Assembly (NCBI RefSeq): GCF_020623625.1
Contig: NC_060201.1
Location: 930,001 to 994,000 of the forward strand
Direction: 5' to 3'
DNA from: Saccharomycodes ludwigii
Taxonomy: Eukaryota; Ascomycota; Saccharomycetes; Saccharomycodales; Saccharomycodaceae
DNA: 64,000 nt
Shown: positions 23,901 through 31,290 of the stretch, piece by piece
How positions within the stretch are numbered: position 1 is the first letter of the stretch
How the letters are laid out: each line of letters opens with the position of its first letter
Translations under genes and position numbers: made by a program
Notes under the pieces: model-generated
Database searches by the model: none
What the model was told of the DNA's origin: nothing
What the model saw: only the letters and a program-made list of their open reading frames with translations

Positions 23901-23952
23901 CCCAACTAAAATTGTATGTATTGGATGAACTTGTTATAGTTAGTGAAACCAT
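14929..23952 (-). CDS. CSF1: Csf1, bridge-like lipid transfer protein
   Basis: 3007 aa, near the ~2958 aa of yeast Csf1. A single N-terminal membrane anchor (about residues 15-50, FLLDWILMVVLSLSTFFYF) is followed by the chorein-like start (SIGISFLGGRIFVKNLTI, GDLTWRYWVF) and then thousands of residues of beta-rich sequence without catalytic motifs, as expected of a repeating beta-groove lipid bridge. Csf1 is the yeast relative of Tweek/BLTP1. It sits in the ER at contact sites and has been linked to phosphatidylethanolamine supply for GPI-anchor synthesis and to growth in the cold. A Ser/Asn-rich loop lies near 200-225. The frame is uninterrupted for 9 kb. It is divergent from GAA1, as in S. 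cerevisiae. Confidence 0.95.
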   Translation of the reverse strand: MVSLTITSSSNTYNFSWVFLLDWILMVVLSLSTFFYFGRAIAYIFTKILDLIVSKIFKVKISIQSIGISFLGGRIFVKNLTITTKDLTISILKGDLTWRYWVFQPKRPSIFIKNKNPLKNKELLSRYFINIEGLEIFVYNRTCAYENIIKNTLTENEKEQLRKLFPNIDYIINMNNETNDKDDSKDTHASSNSNSSISNSSNSNSGTHNDSNINSSDNTNNFSLKFLPIEFNIKSGSLVFGNIYTPSVLVLYWDSCNGIIDAFDCENPLDPFKMKYTIVQNRAKLTLKPNALYENEQYTSVPNKKGLKNRLWNTFKHVLLSALPHEGSHANRNKFSYHYRRGDKKINPGAQQRQFVEHWKGLSMYTNDDDDLDNFLENEVQFFASRQHEYSKHSKVVECEQVTYSYSYDIPGKVPFDNEMVSTSAQIPGPAVGNGGTAPEQRLDIELCGAQIYYGPWTHRQLMPIKKMLAPSITRDSKPATKLKPNDTRIYTSFKLLIEITDTSTLRIPTREFSKDDEFIKQYAESKNLLRPFGWIDIELNSTSSLFFDFALCPTEDEFINTFSIELKEPIFSSSVNHDIFFKADYHNITADISMPLKWNNKYTWTFNQITNNVDLFLLRDHVTLLSDLLQDFATDTEVSYELFRPYEHVFYWKFNDGYKINMNVNDANLINNPVDFNENCYLTFSGETGVIDINIPNDNIAALHKIFYFKVRTPLWCLSLSSPSWSTIKAFMPDTEVARSRHFRLDGYYQSFLNIDIGNVDKIVMECDSDNTTLICYGFAFRYFMNLQSNIFGKFTHFKTTEEFKEQVQETERNKCSNNDDKFYFNGGNNSSTDLNRDSKLEDFIENFAVKRSGLKRKSNEMDAWITFCVKDGCIAIPEYLFTDDSLLGLHFNSLEIDMRYLNYYMDLQFDMLPVYFKKSTVRDCSCIFDIVKEFNGTVPDIDGTLSEFSFHAHRLFGLPPEESTYFCKWDFSLGVLELCSDIKFFKSFINAVSKIGFSYHDSENTLIYDIAKTYDVTSLTLQLESLAIVIEEKDLKAGIDFRLSDVSLSSIDLANDKYSSRLDVVMPEISLSVFMSDMNTLTFSTHLRFTKFNIEKNPRSDQRSQLKHILMNDAAFHRCWFLMPRELRESYFYNELLGCIPPSMSIPSLIVPFVPETVDIIIDKFLQRYPSYRDLLFEDNSTDANNNMNGSFYMDDNMMQDNIDHEKYKTHEAETFIFNFGEIKLYFNISVLSFLFSLYDNYTLEDLNNLADMIEINIVKPLTKSTLGNSFIKETNFVTPKISISMAYQFPGDEEKSFDSLFNFEMENISFLCSIMKTYDVEEHKRLKYNENFTCKVFVPITKFSFENNDMKKLEKNKFSIFIEDCEVMYTKTAEGKIHVNCKSFNIFSNSSDIEQIILIGKSCTHYFSQQKKLLDKVSQRNACIKRELILQIMVASEKYNINYDPPVITRLSNIVRLSRAHVRENPSWRMVIRIRHILKHLPQSWKDITGNYINFCEYTDPHVASKMFLKVFSNWKNIEHHGIKETYIFKKLFLDHNFEFCMNECIHTTAVIKLDRFYYESFMQKISEKDNLLIKSLEINFSDLLRNTELCFWQPADRFIYSPDNTFLIKIRHIKGNLGLPTFDLKLLISKELKVLSEGTKQPSSKDLAKVSSTYQLVTLIDKIDVSVQLEGVSLVFRSFGNTLSTLLDLSHFSTVITFVNSELWLRDTNRTIFENFISNASIEYSSIENSPNFSHSLTTSFNGVSFKAMESTQVYILTYRKIMSIFTLLSKKADTIARDITKKQSKKPLKKLLLNLNMSQFDFSVQLLTAFVFNQHVDSLELNSDDLNSLSFGVEIDGYNYDIRSKRFRQTYLLYSQSKLRFSVNEKLESNSTIIDIFLSLGFIKATFADPHNVLHSLLYDKNVALKSFKLLKNVIDGESKSTQPESAKGNNKKLFNLFVEAEYIGLLLDEVEYQLCLELNSITAGLRNYLFSDDSFVCTPELLGHLSAPSICLLLKDPELSSKLSQILDFSFSCSLGQDSIEQLRTIQVESNHFRVCLCPQSFVRSLWFVDQISTTFKQLDLLNIAKPSNNMPSSPLASIELSERFKSIQVLSYDFCIGWLYNGVNVDLLLDDDADSGVVFGYNKLFSAHEEKLGKLTVVNTYFSVATGNTSSTFYLLKEHIHTFNRSFLPYMQVSYWFIKKQGTLHDLHLKISGSQLRAVIVESIMESAQKLVKSLLEVQRSEKQFMAENIRLSKGKREEEKEEGDGNSEQEIFKGTLTFLTNIQAIHCKMDYEGSICDIYSVNSVVTESQPTISLHSPKMKVAIKYLHSFENIKQPHIIKSFISFGNSDNIIYPTSVLSLHRIFMDARNLMSMVSTGKRETTTTTTKKSGAEFDYQKLLKGFDVSCFLNIKRQNLSFSCEPKAKIKAILGFDGVKVRAFTNSLDPMNSVSIALNFINIHAELQHIFSREVSTSFNLSYFDTIFILTHETTFETFATTLFQDVYIYLDLNQFQDLKLFLDIWTPHSKITSAKEETTKAVPSNFKEKIKKVSTTSGFAWNHIFIVDNMQGRVELGPSLCSLNVLNNRLSASVHHYIDWRQYLLLTVEDVKISANGRLGGSFIIQNFVWNSKIKWPVNKNDSNKNPLIYLSIGLETLEGKLSLDYHMFLISNANDLSLTLYNEHDEFDVLQDLLVASAECKKIELFTTVLATSNILNIYDTISRLHLDNRTSYDEVLKDSDTKNRKKEDVDETLANYLSLLRTDLSVRLGEFYVQVFPNTLYDPMVLVIHNDVTSAHVSINGQERIRTELELYTHNLSVKLSDTKYKFVEEQIANISAKNFIKEARKASGGTIFVFPSITISMTTWQNLGSNRIELIYSSSFGGKVSIRWNLGSINFIRELWTAHARSLSLRHDEKRIEEREEKILDHDTDNEKQEVPFFEDENFDEKLKEVKLDDKYVYEPLVLPHIETPQIKDLGGATPPIEWFGVNRQNFPGMVHQIILVPLQHLIRQSEKEYARILGSA

Positions 23953-24523
23953 CTTATATGTATGTTATATTTCCTTTATTTAACTGAGAATTAGCAAAAG
24001 GTTCATTCCAACTGAACTTAATGAAGTTTATTTAGTTATTTTTATTTTTAATCATATTTTTTTTCTTTTTACAGCAATGGGGAATATAAGTTAAATATAG
24101 GAGAGAAAATAAGCTGTTTTTGTTTTATTATTAAAAGAAAAAGAAAAAGAAAAAGAAAAAGAAAAAGAAAAAGAAAAAAAGTCCCTAAATTATCATTTTT
24201 TAAAGCATTGTCCGAAAGCACAGTATTCCGATTATATCCGAAAAGGGTATTTTTACAAATTATAATTATTATTATTATTGGTCTTTTTTTTTTTTCCAAT
24301 ATAAACTGGCCAAAAAGAAAGAAAATAACCAATCAATTTAACCATCTTTACTGTTTTTCATTCTAAAAAAAAGTAAAATTAAAAAAAAATAAAATCAGAA
24401 AACAGAAAACTTATATATACATACAGTCTGAATATTCATTCTCAAATAACTGAAAAAATCTAAACAAAAGTCATTGAAACGATAACTACAAAATTGTGAA
24501 CTTTCTTTCCCTTCACTTAGAAA
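23953..24523. promoter_or_regulatory. Divergent CSF1/GAA1 promoter
   Basis: 571 bp between the divergent starts. It contains an (AAAAAG)n run at about 24133-24180 and T/A tracts (24058-24068, 24284-24295). No clear specific factor site was recognised. Confidence 0.5.
24133..24180 (+). repeat. (AAAAAG)n microsatellite
   Basis: About seven hexamer units AAAAAG ending in an A-run, inside the CSF1/GAA1 divergent promoter. Purine-only on the + strand. Confidence 0.85.
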
Positions 24524-26281
24524 ATGTCACTATTGGAAAAACTACATAGGCGAGCTGCCAATTCAGGTCTAATAACAAAAGCCATAACATCATTACCAAA
24601 ACTATCAAAGCTCTTCACAATCGTTGGTATATTATGGCTATGTGTTTATTTACCAGCGGAAGGTAATTTTAGAAACACCTATTTTAGTGAAAATGCACTA
24701 ATGCCAAACCAAGCTTATAGTTATTTTAGAGAAACCGAATGGAACATAGTAAGAGGATATAGATCTGAAATTACTAAAATAATTAATGATACAGATATAA
24801 GAAACACTGTTGTATCTGACTGGTTAAACGATATAGTTGGTGTTAAAACTGCAATTCATCACAATTCCCGTTATGGTGATACATTGTATGGTATATTAAA
24901 CGCTCAACGAGGTGATGGTACTGAAGCAATGGTTTTAGCTGCTCCCTGGCAAAATTCGGAGGGAGATTTAAACACAAGTGGTGTTTCGGTAGCAATTGCT
25001 CTTTTAAGGTTTTTTTCAAGGTGGCCCGTTTGGTCCAAGAATATCATCTTAGTATTAAGTGATAATAGTAATGTTGCGTTGAGAAATTGGGTGGAAGCTT
25101 ATCACACTTCGTTGGATCTAACTGGTGGCTCAATTGAAGCCAGCATTGTGTTAGATTATCCAGGTACTAGTGATTATATAGATTTCATAGAGCTTTATTA
25201 TACTGGGCTAAATGGAGATTTACCTAACTTAGATTTAGTTAATGTTGCAGTTTCCGTTATTGAACACGAAGGTTTAAAAGTATCATTGAACGGTATCAAG
25301 AATTTCCAAGCAAGAGATTTCCAAGCAAGATTGGAAACCTTGTTATTAGGCGTCGAGAAGATGGCCTTGGCGGGGGTAGGAGAACCAATAATGGGGCATG
25401 AATGTTTTAGTGGTTGGAGAATACAATCAGTAACTGTAAAAGCTAAAGGTGATAAGGGGCCAGCGGACGTTACCACATTTGGTAGAATTGTTGAAGCCTC
25501 GTTCAGATCTGTTAATAACTTGCTAGAAAAATTTCATCAATCCTTTTTCTTCTATATATTATTGGCACCTAAATGGTTTATCTCGATTGCTAGTTACTTA
25601 CCAGCTGCCATATTCATTTCAATTTCGTATGCATTAGCATCGTTGAATGCGATTGTGAATAATGAATTCTCGTCGCTACCAATGTCCTCGACCCATAACA
25701 TCCAAGCTTTGTTATTATTGGGATGTTGTTTGATTTTTACATTTGTTCTAAGTAGGGGATTTTCTCTGGTTATATGTAATAGAGGTAATGAACATACATA
25801 TAATGTTTTGATGACATCTGTATTACTAGGTTCTCAGTTATTTTTGTCAAATTTAAAGAGTCTAACCAAATTGATAATTAAGCCTGAATTGGGTTATAGA
25901 TTAAAATGTTTTGCGTATCTATTTTTTAGTGTTGTATTGACTTCCTTATTGGTTTTGAATTTTTCGTTATCCTATGTTATTAGTATTTTAGCATTTCCCA
26001 TGACTTTATTAGTTAGTTCAAATTCGATTTTAAAAAATAAAGTATTTTTGATTATATCCAATCCATTTATCTCTACTTTTATTGCTACCAGTTTAATAAA
26101 AAATACATTGCAATGGAATATTTTCTGTCAATTAGTAGAAGCATGGAAAGATCTAGGTTGTTTTACTTGGTTTGTTATTTGTATTGGTTGGTATACACCA
26201 TGGTTAATGGTTGCGCTTTCTGATTGTAATGAAACACTTAATAAGATAGAACATAAAAGCAATATTAATAAACAAGAGTAA
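24524..26281 (+). CDS. GAA1: GPI transamidase subunit Gaa1
   Basis: 585 aa versus ~614 in yeast. A first membrane segment lies at about residues 30-43 (FTIVGILWLCVYL). A luminal M28-peptidase-like domain follows (AMVLAAPWQNSEGDLNTSG, SRWPVWSKNIILVLSD), then several C-terminal membrane segments (about 340-360, 405-420, 450-500, 535-560). Gaa1 is an ER membrane subunit of the GPI transamidase with Gpi8, Gpi16, Gpi17 and Gab1. It helps present or attach the GPI lipid to proproteins. The order CSF1-GAA1-FOB1 follows the interleaved YLR/YDR arrangement. ATG at 24524 is the first in frame. Confidence 0.93.
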   Translation: MSLLEKLHRRAANSGLITKAITSLPKLSKLFTIVGILWLCVYLPAEGNFRNTYFSENALMPNQAYSYFRETEWNIVRGYRSEITKIINDTDIRNTVVSDWLNDIVGVKTAIHHNSRYGDTLYGILNAQRGDGTEAMVLAAPWQNSEGDLNTSGVSVAIALLRFFSRWPVWSKNIILVLSDNSNVALRNWVEAYHTSLDLTGGSIEASIVLDYPGTSDYIDFIELYYTGLNGDLPNLDLVNVAVSVIEHEGLKVSLNGIKNFQARDFQARLETLLLGVEKMALAGVGEPIMGHECFSGWRIQSVTVKAKGDKGPADVTTFGRIVEASFRSVNNLLEKFHQSFFFYILLAPKWFISIASYLPAAIFISISYALASLNAIVNNEFSSLPMSSTHNIQALLLLGCCLIFTFVLSRGFSLVICNRGNEHTYNVLMTSVLLGSQLFLSNLKSLTKLIIKPELGYRLKCFAYLFFSVVLTSLLVLNFSLSYVISILAFPMTLLVSSNSILKNKVFLIISNPFISTFIATSLIKNTLQWNIFCQLVEAWKDLGCFTWFVICIGWYTPWLMVALSDCNETLNKIEHKSNINKQE

Positions 26282-26631
26282 ATTATATTTGGTGTGTGTG
26301 TGTGTATTGTTATTATATATATATATTATAATTACTATAGAATTAGTTTTTATTATTTTGATGCCTTGCTATAGTTCATTTTGAATTTCCTTTGGATTTT
26401 ATAACTTTTGGAGCACAATTCGGAAAGAAAAAATAACAAAAATGAAAACAAAAAAGTTTTTTTTTTTTTTTTTTTTTTTTTTTTCGCAGTTTGTTTATCC
26501 TGCGTTTATATCATGTTGAATTATAATAAACAATTACAGCAAATTTGTAGAATATTCCTTTAAGCAGCAAATGTAAAGCTAAAATTAAATTAAAGTAAAC
26601 TAAGTATCATATATATTGGATAAATCAAGAT
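26282..26631. other. Intergenic: FOB1 promoter
   Basis: 350 bp between the GAA1 stop and the FOB1 start on the same strand. It holds GT/AT dinucleotide runs at 26291-26330 and an uninterrupted T28 at 26457-26484. No factor site recognised. Confidence 0.45.
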
Positions 26632-28119
26632 ATGACAACTGCCTCGAGTGCTAATATTTCAGATAAAGTAATTTACAACAGACCCATCAAATATACTGAC
26701 GATGATGGCAGTCTAGTACACGATTATAGAATACCCAGATTACCTACTAATTACAAAAAGGTTTATGATAACGAAGAAGATTTTATCAATAATTTAGGTT
26801 GCATTAAACTAGCAAAGGAACAAGATCTTGATTTAGCTATGATTACTCTGGGTGTTGCTGACACAATAAAATGTTTGGAATCCGTAAGGGGTAGGCCAAC
26901 ACAAACACAATATGATTTATTTTTGGATAACAATCTAACACCCGATACATTAGTTCATAATAGTGAAGGGGAAGTGACAAAAAAAAATAGTGGTATAAAA
27001 CATTTAGTTTTAAAAAATAGGTATGAACTTAAAAGAATTGATGATGGATCTGCCGATGGGAAATTGGCATTAATTGAGACAAAAACTAACTTGGAATATT
27101 TACCGCCCAAGTATTTATTTGATGCCTTGATGCAATCACATCTGTTAAATCATCATTTGAGTGCAGACGGAATGTATCGTTATTTACGAAAATATTACAG
27201 CAATGCATCAAGAGATATATGCCGTCGTGCAAGAAACTTTTGTTCAAAATGTAATCCCAGCTTGAAGTTGGGCCCATTTAAAAGACCACGTTTTAAGGCT
27301 TCTTCCAATTTATTACCATTTGAAAGGATCCATATGGAAGTTTTTAAAATATTTAATGATAAAAAAAATAAACACGGTACTGTGGAAGACAAATACAAAT
27401 ATGTTTTATACTTTAGAGATTATCGGTCAAGGTACGTTTGGGTCTATCCTTTGGAAGATATTACGTTGGGAGAGATTTTGCAGCCATTGAAAAGTTTTCT
27501 GTTGATATCATGTTATAATGTACCTATTTACATTGAGAGTACCACCATTGAGTTTCAATTTTTGGAAGACCTGGTGAAACATACGTGCGAAATGTATGGA
27601 TTAAAGGTTGGTTGTGGCGGTGGTGACTTAAAAAACTTCCATAAGTCCGGTATCAAAAAGTTTAAAGAATTATTAAAGGGTGAAAAAGAAGCATGTTTGA
27701 ATGATTGGGGCCATATATTAATGCTAGTACACCAGTATAACATTAAATATTTAGAAACGGTTAACGGTAGTCCTAAGAAGGTATTGCTGGAGGTTTCCAC
27801 TAAAAACAGCTCTGGATCTAGAAATGAGCAATATGATAATAAAAAGAAAAGAATTTTGGATGCATTGCCAGCAAATTGTATAGAGAAGTTCAGCGGCACT
27901 ACAGGTATGTATTATAAAGAACCTGACGGGACTATGATTGCTTATGATGAAGAGGAAAACGATTTTGTAGGGGTTGGTGAATCCACTATGCTTTATTATA
28001 GCCCACCTGAACAGGATATCAATTCTGAAAGAACGGACGGAACTGCCAATGAAATTGTAAATTCTAATGATATTAATGATGATGAATCACAAGCCCCGTC
28101 AAAGAAAAAAAGAAGATGA
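26632..28119 (+). CDS. FOB1: Fob1, rDNA replication-fork barrier protein
   Basis: 495 aa (yeast ~566). An integrase-type HHCC zinc-binding module is visible: H170-x3-H174 in SHLLNHHL and C204-x2-C207 in FCSKCNP. A degenerate integrase-core-like region follows (LLPFERIHMEVF, KYKYVLYFRDYRSRYVWVYPL). These segments closely match S. cerevisiae Fob1 as I recall it (LLPMERIHIEVF; YVLLCRDYRSSFMWLLPL). Fob1 binds the rDNA spacer, blocks forks running against transcription and recruits silencing and condensin/cohibin factors in the nucleolus. The fold is thought to come from a transposon-type integrase, but this is a host gene in a conserved position (YDR110W, before ALT). A basic C-terminus (SKKKRR) could act as NLS. 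The stop lies in a (GAT)n array. Confidence 0.92.
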   Translation: MTTASSANISDKVIYNRPIKYTDDDGSLVHDYRIPRLPTNYKKVYDNEEDFINNLGCIKLAKEQDLDLAMITLGVADTIKCLESVRGRPTQTQYDLFLDNNLTPDTLVHNSEGEVTKKNSGIKHLVLKNRYELKRIDDGSADGKLALIETKTNLEYLPPKYLFDALMQSHLLNHHLSADGMYRYLRKYYSNASRDICRRARNFCSKCNPSLKLGPFKRPRFKASSNLLPFERIHMEVFKIFNDKKNKHGTVEDKYKYVLYFRDYRSRYVWVYPLEDITLGEILQPLKSFLLISCYNVPIYIESTTIEFQFLEDLVKHTCEMYGLKVGCGGGDLKNFHKSGIKKFKELLKGEKEACLNDWGHILMLVHQYNIKYLETVNGSPKKVLLEVSTKNSSGSRNEQYDNKKKRILDALPANCIEKFSGTTGMYYKEPDGTMIAYDEEENDFVGVGESTMLYYSPPEQDINSERTDGTANEIVNSNDINDDESQAPSKKKRR

Positions 28120-28141
28120 TGATGATGATGATGATGATGAT
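28115..28141 (+). repeat. (GAT)9 microsatellite across the FOB1 stop
   Basis: GAT trinucleotides run from 28115 to 28141. In the FOB1 frame they read as eight successive TGA codons (28117-28140). Confidence 0.9.
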
Positions 28142-28449
28142 TGAATTCGGATATGTCACTTTTTTTTTTTTTTTTTTTTTTTCCTGCATCTATAAATTGA
28201 AACTTTCTCGTATGTGTACAATCATTATTGTCATAATTATGTCATGATGTTTACCATTATAAAAGTTGTATAAAAGATAAATTAAAATAAATGTAAAAAA
28301 AAAAAAAAAAAAAATTGTAGTAATAGTTATAATATACATATACTAAAGTTAAAAAAGAAAAAGTAACGGTAAAGGAGACCAGTCCTCAATTATTCATCCT
28401 TTTTTTTTTTTTCTTTCTCTCTTTTATTTTATATAAATAAAATATCTGA
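28120..28449. other. FOB1/ALT convergent 3' gap
   Basis: 330 bp between convergent stops. T23 lies at 28160-28182, an A-tract near 28296-28314 and a T-run near 28402-28412. Presumably 3' UTRs and poly(A) signals; nothing else seen. Confidence 0.4.
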
Positions 28450-30021
28450 TCAATCTCTGTATTTGTTATAAAAATTTTTATGGAATGTTTCCCAGCTCTT
28501 AATCCATTCTGTACCTGGAGCTAAGAAAGTAGTTCTTAAGTGATAAGTGTTTGGGACTTGACCAAACCCACTACCAGGAACAGTACAAATACCGGTGTTT
28601 TCCAATAATTCTTTACAATAAAATTCATCTGGAGTCATGTTCAAATCATGTGCAGCCTTGATAGCTTTAGGTGGGATATCGATTTTAGGAAATAAATACA
28701 TAGCACCCTCAGGTCTTTGACAACTAATCCCTTCTAAATTGTTAAAAGTTTCCCATAGTTTAGAACTACGAGTCTTCAAAGCATTGTATATATCAGCACG
28801 CTCTTTTTGATCATTTTCGTAGGATAAATCCCCCTTTTTGGGTGGAGAAACCATTAAATCAACCAAAGCTTGACCAGTAACAACAGGACATAATGAAATA
28901 GATGATAACTTCAAAAAAACTTGCTTAATCTCATCAGAAAAGCCAACTAACTCCATATATCCACCTCTTTGCCCACATTCACCAGAAACACCTTTGGAAG
29001 TAGAGTGCAATGAGGCCAATTGAACGTGGTCGTAAGCATTCTGTTTTGTCTTTTTTTGCAGTTGACGTAAGACTTGTTTCATTGAGTGGAACTTGCCAAA
29101 AAAGACATTTTCTTGGTAGACTTCATCACTAATAATCACCAACCCGTATTTAGCAGCCAATAAAATAATATTTTCCATAATTTCTGGCTTTAGAACAGCA
29201 CCAGTTGGGTTACCTGGATTAATAACAACCAGGCAAGTTGGCTTAATACCCTTGTTGATAGAATCCAAAATAACGTTTTCTAATTCTTCAACATCCAAAG
29301 ACCAACCATCTTCTTCGTTCAAATAATATGGCAAAGCGTGAGCGTTGTTCAAAGCTAATGTTGCAGTGTATAACGGATATTGTGGTATTGGGATCAAAAC
29401 ACCACTTTTATCGTTTTTGCAGAGTATATCTAGAATATAAGTAACAGCAGCTGAAGCACCACCAGTTAAAAATATATCATCAGCGTAGGCTTTTTCACCA
29501 TCTCTCTTGGTAATAAATTCTGCAACAGTTTCACGGAAACCTTGTACACCTTGCGAACTAGAATAGGCACCCACACTCGAACCAACTTGCCTTAACAAGC
29601 TTTCGGCTCTTTCGATAGAATCTTGAGAAAAAACCTTCTTAACATATTCGGCTTTGGTTTTGATCAGTTCAGGGTATTGTAACAAGCTCAATACTTCTCT
29701 GTAAAAAGTCAACGGTTTTTGACCCAATTGTTGGGGATTACCTATATTGGCATTAATAATTTCCTTGAATGGTAATTTATTATCAGAACGAGATAATTCA
29801 GCCTTTAATTCTTCGGCTCTTTGAGGTATTGGGCCTCTAACAGCATACTTGGCTTTTAAAACATTTTCATTGACATCTTCTATGCATAATCTGGTGCCAA
29901 TTGGGGCTTTAGTAGATAATCTTAAAGTAGTGGTAGAAGTTAATGATCTAGCCATGTTTAAGGATATTTGAGTTATAATTGATCTATTAGACCTTAATGT
30001 GGATAACATGTTGAAAGACAT
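28450..30021 (-). CDS. ALT1: Alanine transaminase (single ALT1/ALT2 homologue)
   Basis: 523 aa, ATG at 30021. A PLP-dependent class I aminotransferase that interconverts alanine + 2-oxoglutarate with pyruvate + glutamate. Visible elements: NPGNPTGAV (268-276), SDEVYQENVF (298-307) with the pyridine-binding Asp, the catalytic Lys in STSKG (K343) and ECGQRGGY (348-355). The N-terminus is Ser/Thr/Arg-rich with no acidic residues for ~45 residues (MLSTLRSNRSIITQISLNMA), a plausible mitochondrial presequence, so it resembles Alt1 (mitochondrial, active) more than cytosolic Alt2. Only one copy is present at the position where S. cerevisiae has ALT1 (YLR089C) in one track and ALT2 (YDR111C) in the other. 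It is divergent from XDJ1. Confidence 0.93.
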   Translation of the reverse strand: MSFNMLSTLRSNRSIITQISLNMARSLTSTTTLRLSTKAPIGTRLCIEDVNENVLKAKYAVRGPIPQRAEELKAELSRSDNKLPFKEIINANIGNPQQLGQKPLTFYREVLSLLQYPELIKTKAEYVKKVFSQDSIERAESLLRQVGSSVGAYSSSQGVQGFRETVAEFITKRDGEKAYADDIFLTGGASAAVTYILDILCKNDKSGVLIPIPQYPLYTATLALNNAHALPYYLNEEDGWSLDVEELENVILDSINKGIKPTCLVVINPGNPTGAVLKPEIMENIILLAAKYGLVIISDEVYQENVFFGKFHSMKQVLRQLQKKTKQNAYDHVQLASLHSTSKGVSGECGQRGGYMELVGFSDEIKQVFLKLSSISLCPVVTGQALVDLMVSPPKKGDLSYENDQKERADIYNALKTRSSKLWETFNNLEGISCQRPEGAMYLFPKIDIPPKAIKAAHDLNMTPDEFYCKELLENTGICTVPGSGFGQVPNTYHLRTTFLAPGTEWIKSWETFHKNFYNKYRD

Positions 30022-30465
30022 AGTGAAATAAATAATTAATAAAGAAAACTTTGGAACTTTTATCGAAAAGAAATAGCAATTAGCTAATATATATATATGT
30101 GTGTGTATAGGGGGGGAGATAACAATGAAAATAATTTATTCAGAGTAAAAAAAAAGAGATAGTATAAGTGTTTATAATTGTTCGTTAACTTTTTTTCTCA
30201 ATATTATTGTTTTTCGGTAATTTTTTTTTGTTTTTTCCTCGTTTTTAATTTTTTTTAATTCTGTTTTATTTTTTTGAATGATCTTTCTGCGGTTATGACT
30301 CTTAGAATGAGTTTATGTCGAATAGTTTTTAATAATGAGCAATAAAATAACGGCACTTTCTGTAAATAGAACAAATAGGGAAGTTTTAATTAATTAATTA
30401 TTTATTTATTTATTCGTTTTTTTTTTTTGTTTTTTTTCTTAGGAAAGGAGGTGATGTTTTTATTT

Positions 30466-30470
<5 letters not shown>

Positions 30471-30503
<33 letters not shown>
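30471..30503 (+). repeat. (AAT)11 microsatellite
   Basis: Eleven AAT units without interruption in the ALT/XDJ1 gap. Confidence 0.9.
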
Positions 30504-30564
30504 CGTGTATGTTCAACCCCAGTGTACAAATTAATGAAAATAACAACACCGGATTATTAAATCT

Positions 30565-30571
30565 TGAGTCA
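30565..30571 (+). promoter_or_regulatory. Candidate Gcn4 site (TGAGTCA)
   Basis: An exact palindromic Gcn4 consensus, 544 bp upstream of the alanine transaminase start. It is followed by a CRE-like TGACGTG at 30573-30579. Amino-acid metabolic genes are common Gcn4 targets, so regulation of ALT by Gcn4 is a reasonable inference but not shown. Confidence 0.4.
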
Positions 30572-31290
30572 GTGACGTGTGATGAGATAGAATAGTTGAT
30601 TCTTAGGGTAAAGTTTTATAATATGAATTTAAAAAGGAGAGTATATTACCTGTTGAGTATACAAATTGATACAAGTGTTAATAACTGTTTCCGGATAAAG
30701 GGAAGAAGAAAGTCGAAAAAAAAAAAAAAGAAAAATTAAATGGAATGGAATTTAAAAAATGGCAACGGTTATTTATATATATATTATAAACACAGTTTGA
30801 ATTAAATGTTGATGTTATAAATTTGAATTTTTTTTTTGTGTTGGAAAAAATGGAAAAAAAAAAAAGGCAAGGCGGTAATTAAACAGCGTTTTTTGATAAT
30901 TATACAAAATAAATCAACCGCGTTTGTGACAAATAGTAACAAATAATACCAAATTGGTAATTCAAACCTATCTAAATAGAAATTATTCGTTTTTTTTTGG
31001 GAATCATTTTTTAAGTCTATTCCGTTAAATAAATAAATAAGCAAATATCTTCGCACTTACTCGCTCTCGGTATTCAAACCCCGTCTCTTTCTTTCTTTCG
31101 TTTGATGGCAAATTTTCATCATAACAACAATCTTTTCTTTTCTTTTCTTTTCTTTCTCTTTTATCCCCCCCGCCATAAACTATTATAACCGCCCTCATTC
31201 TAAGACATTTTCTCATTAAAAAGAAAAAATTACTCTCATCCATATTTTTTTATATCTATCCAGTATATAGAAATAACACCAACGATAACA

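Larger units (their letters stand above)
30022..31290. promoter_or_regulatory. Divergent ALT/XDJ1 intergenic region
   Basis: 1.27 kb between divergent starts, the largest regulatory gap here. Contents: TA/TG run near 30086-30105, (AAT)11 at 30471-30503, a Gcn4-type TGAGTCA at 30565-30571 followed at once by GTGACGTG, and a C7 tract ending CCCCGCC at 31165-31173 (Mig1-like). No coding region is convincing; the small open frames have no ATG-led conserved-looking sequence. Confidence 0.5.

Noticed and set aside
26410-26440. CDEIII-like CCGAA context (ATTCGGAAAG) as a point-centromere candidate
   Set aside because: No CDEI (RTCACRTG) at the right distance, and the flanking bases do not fit CDEIII. 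The similar TTCGGAA at 55506-55512 has an E-box only ~30 bp away, far too close.
26632-28119. FOB1 as a mobile-element integrase
   Set aside because: It lies in the conserved host position, has no terminal repeats or companion genes around it, and matches Fob1 segment by segment.
31165-31173. C7 tract ending CCCCGCC as a Mig1 site controlling XDJ1
   Set aside because: Only the short core fits, and the C-run makes a chance match likely; no reason to expect glucose repression of XDJ1.
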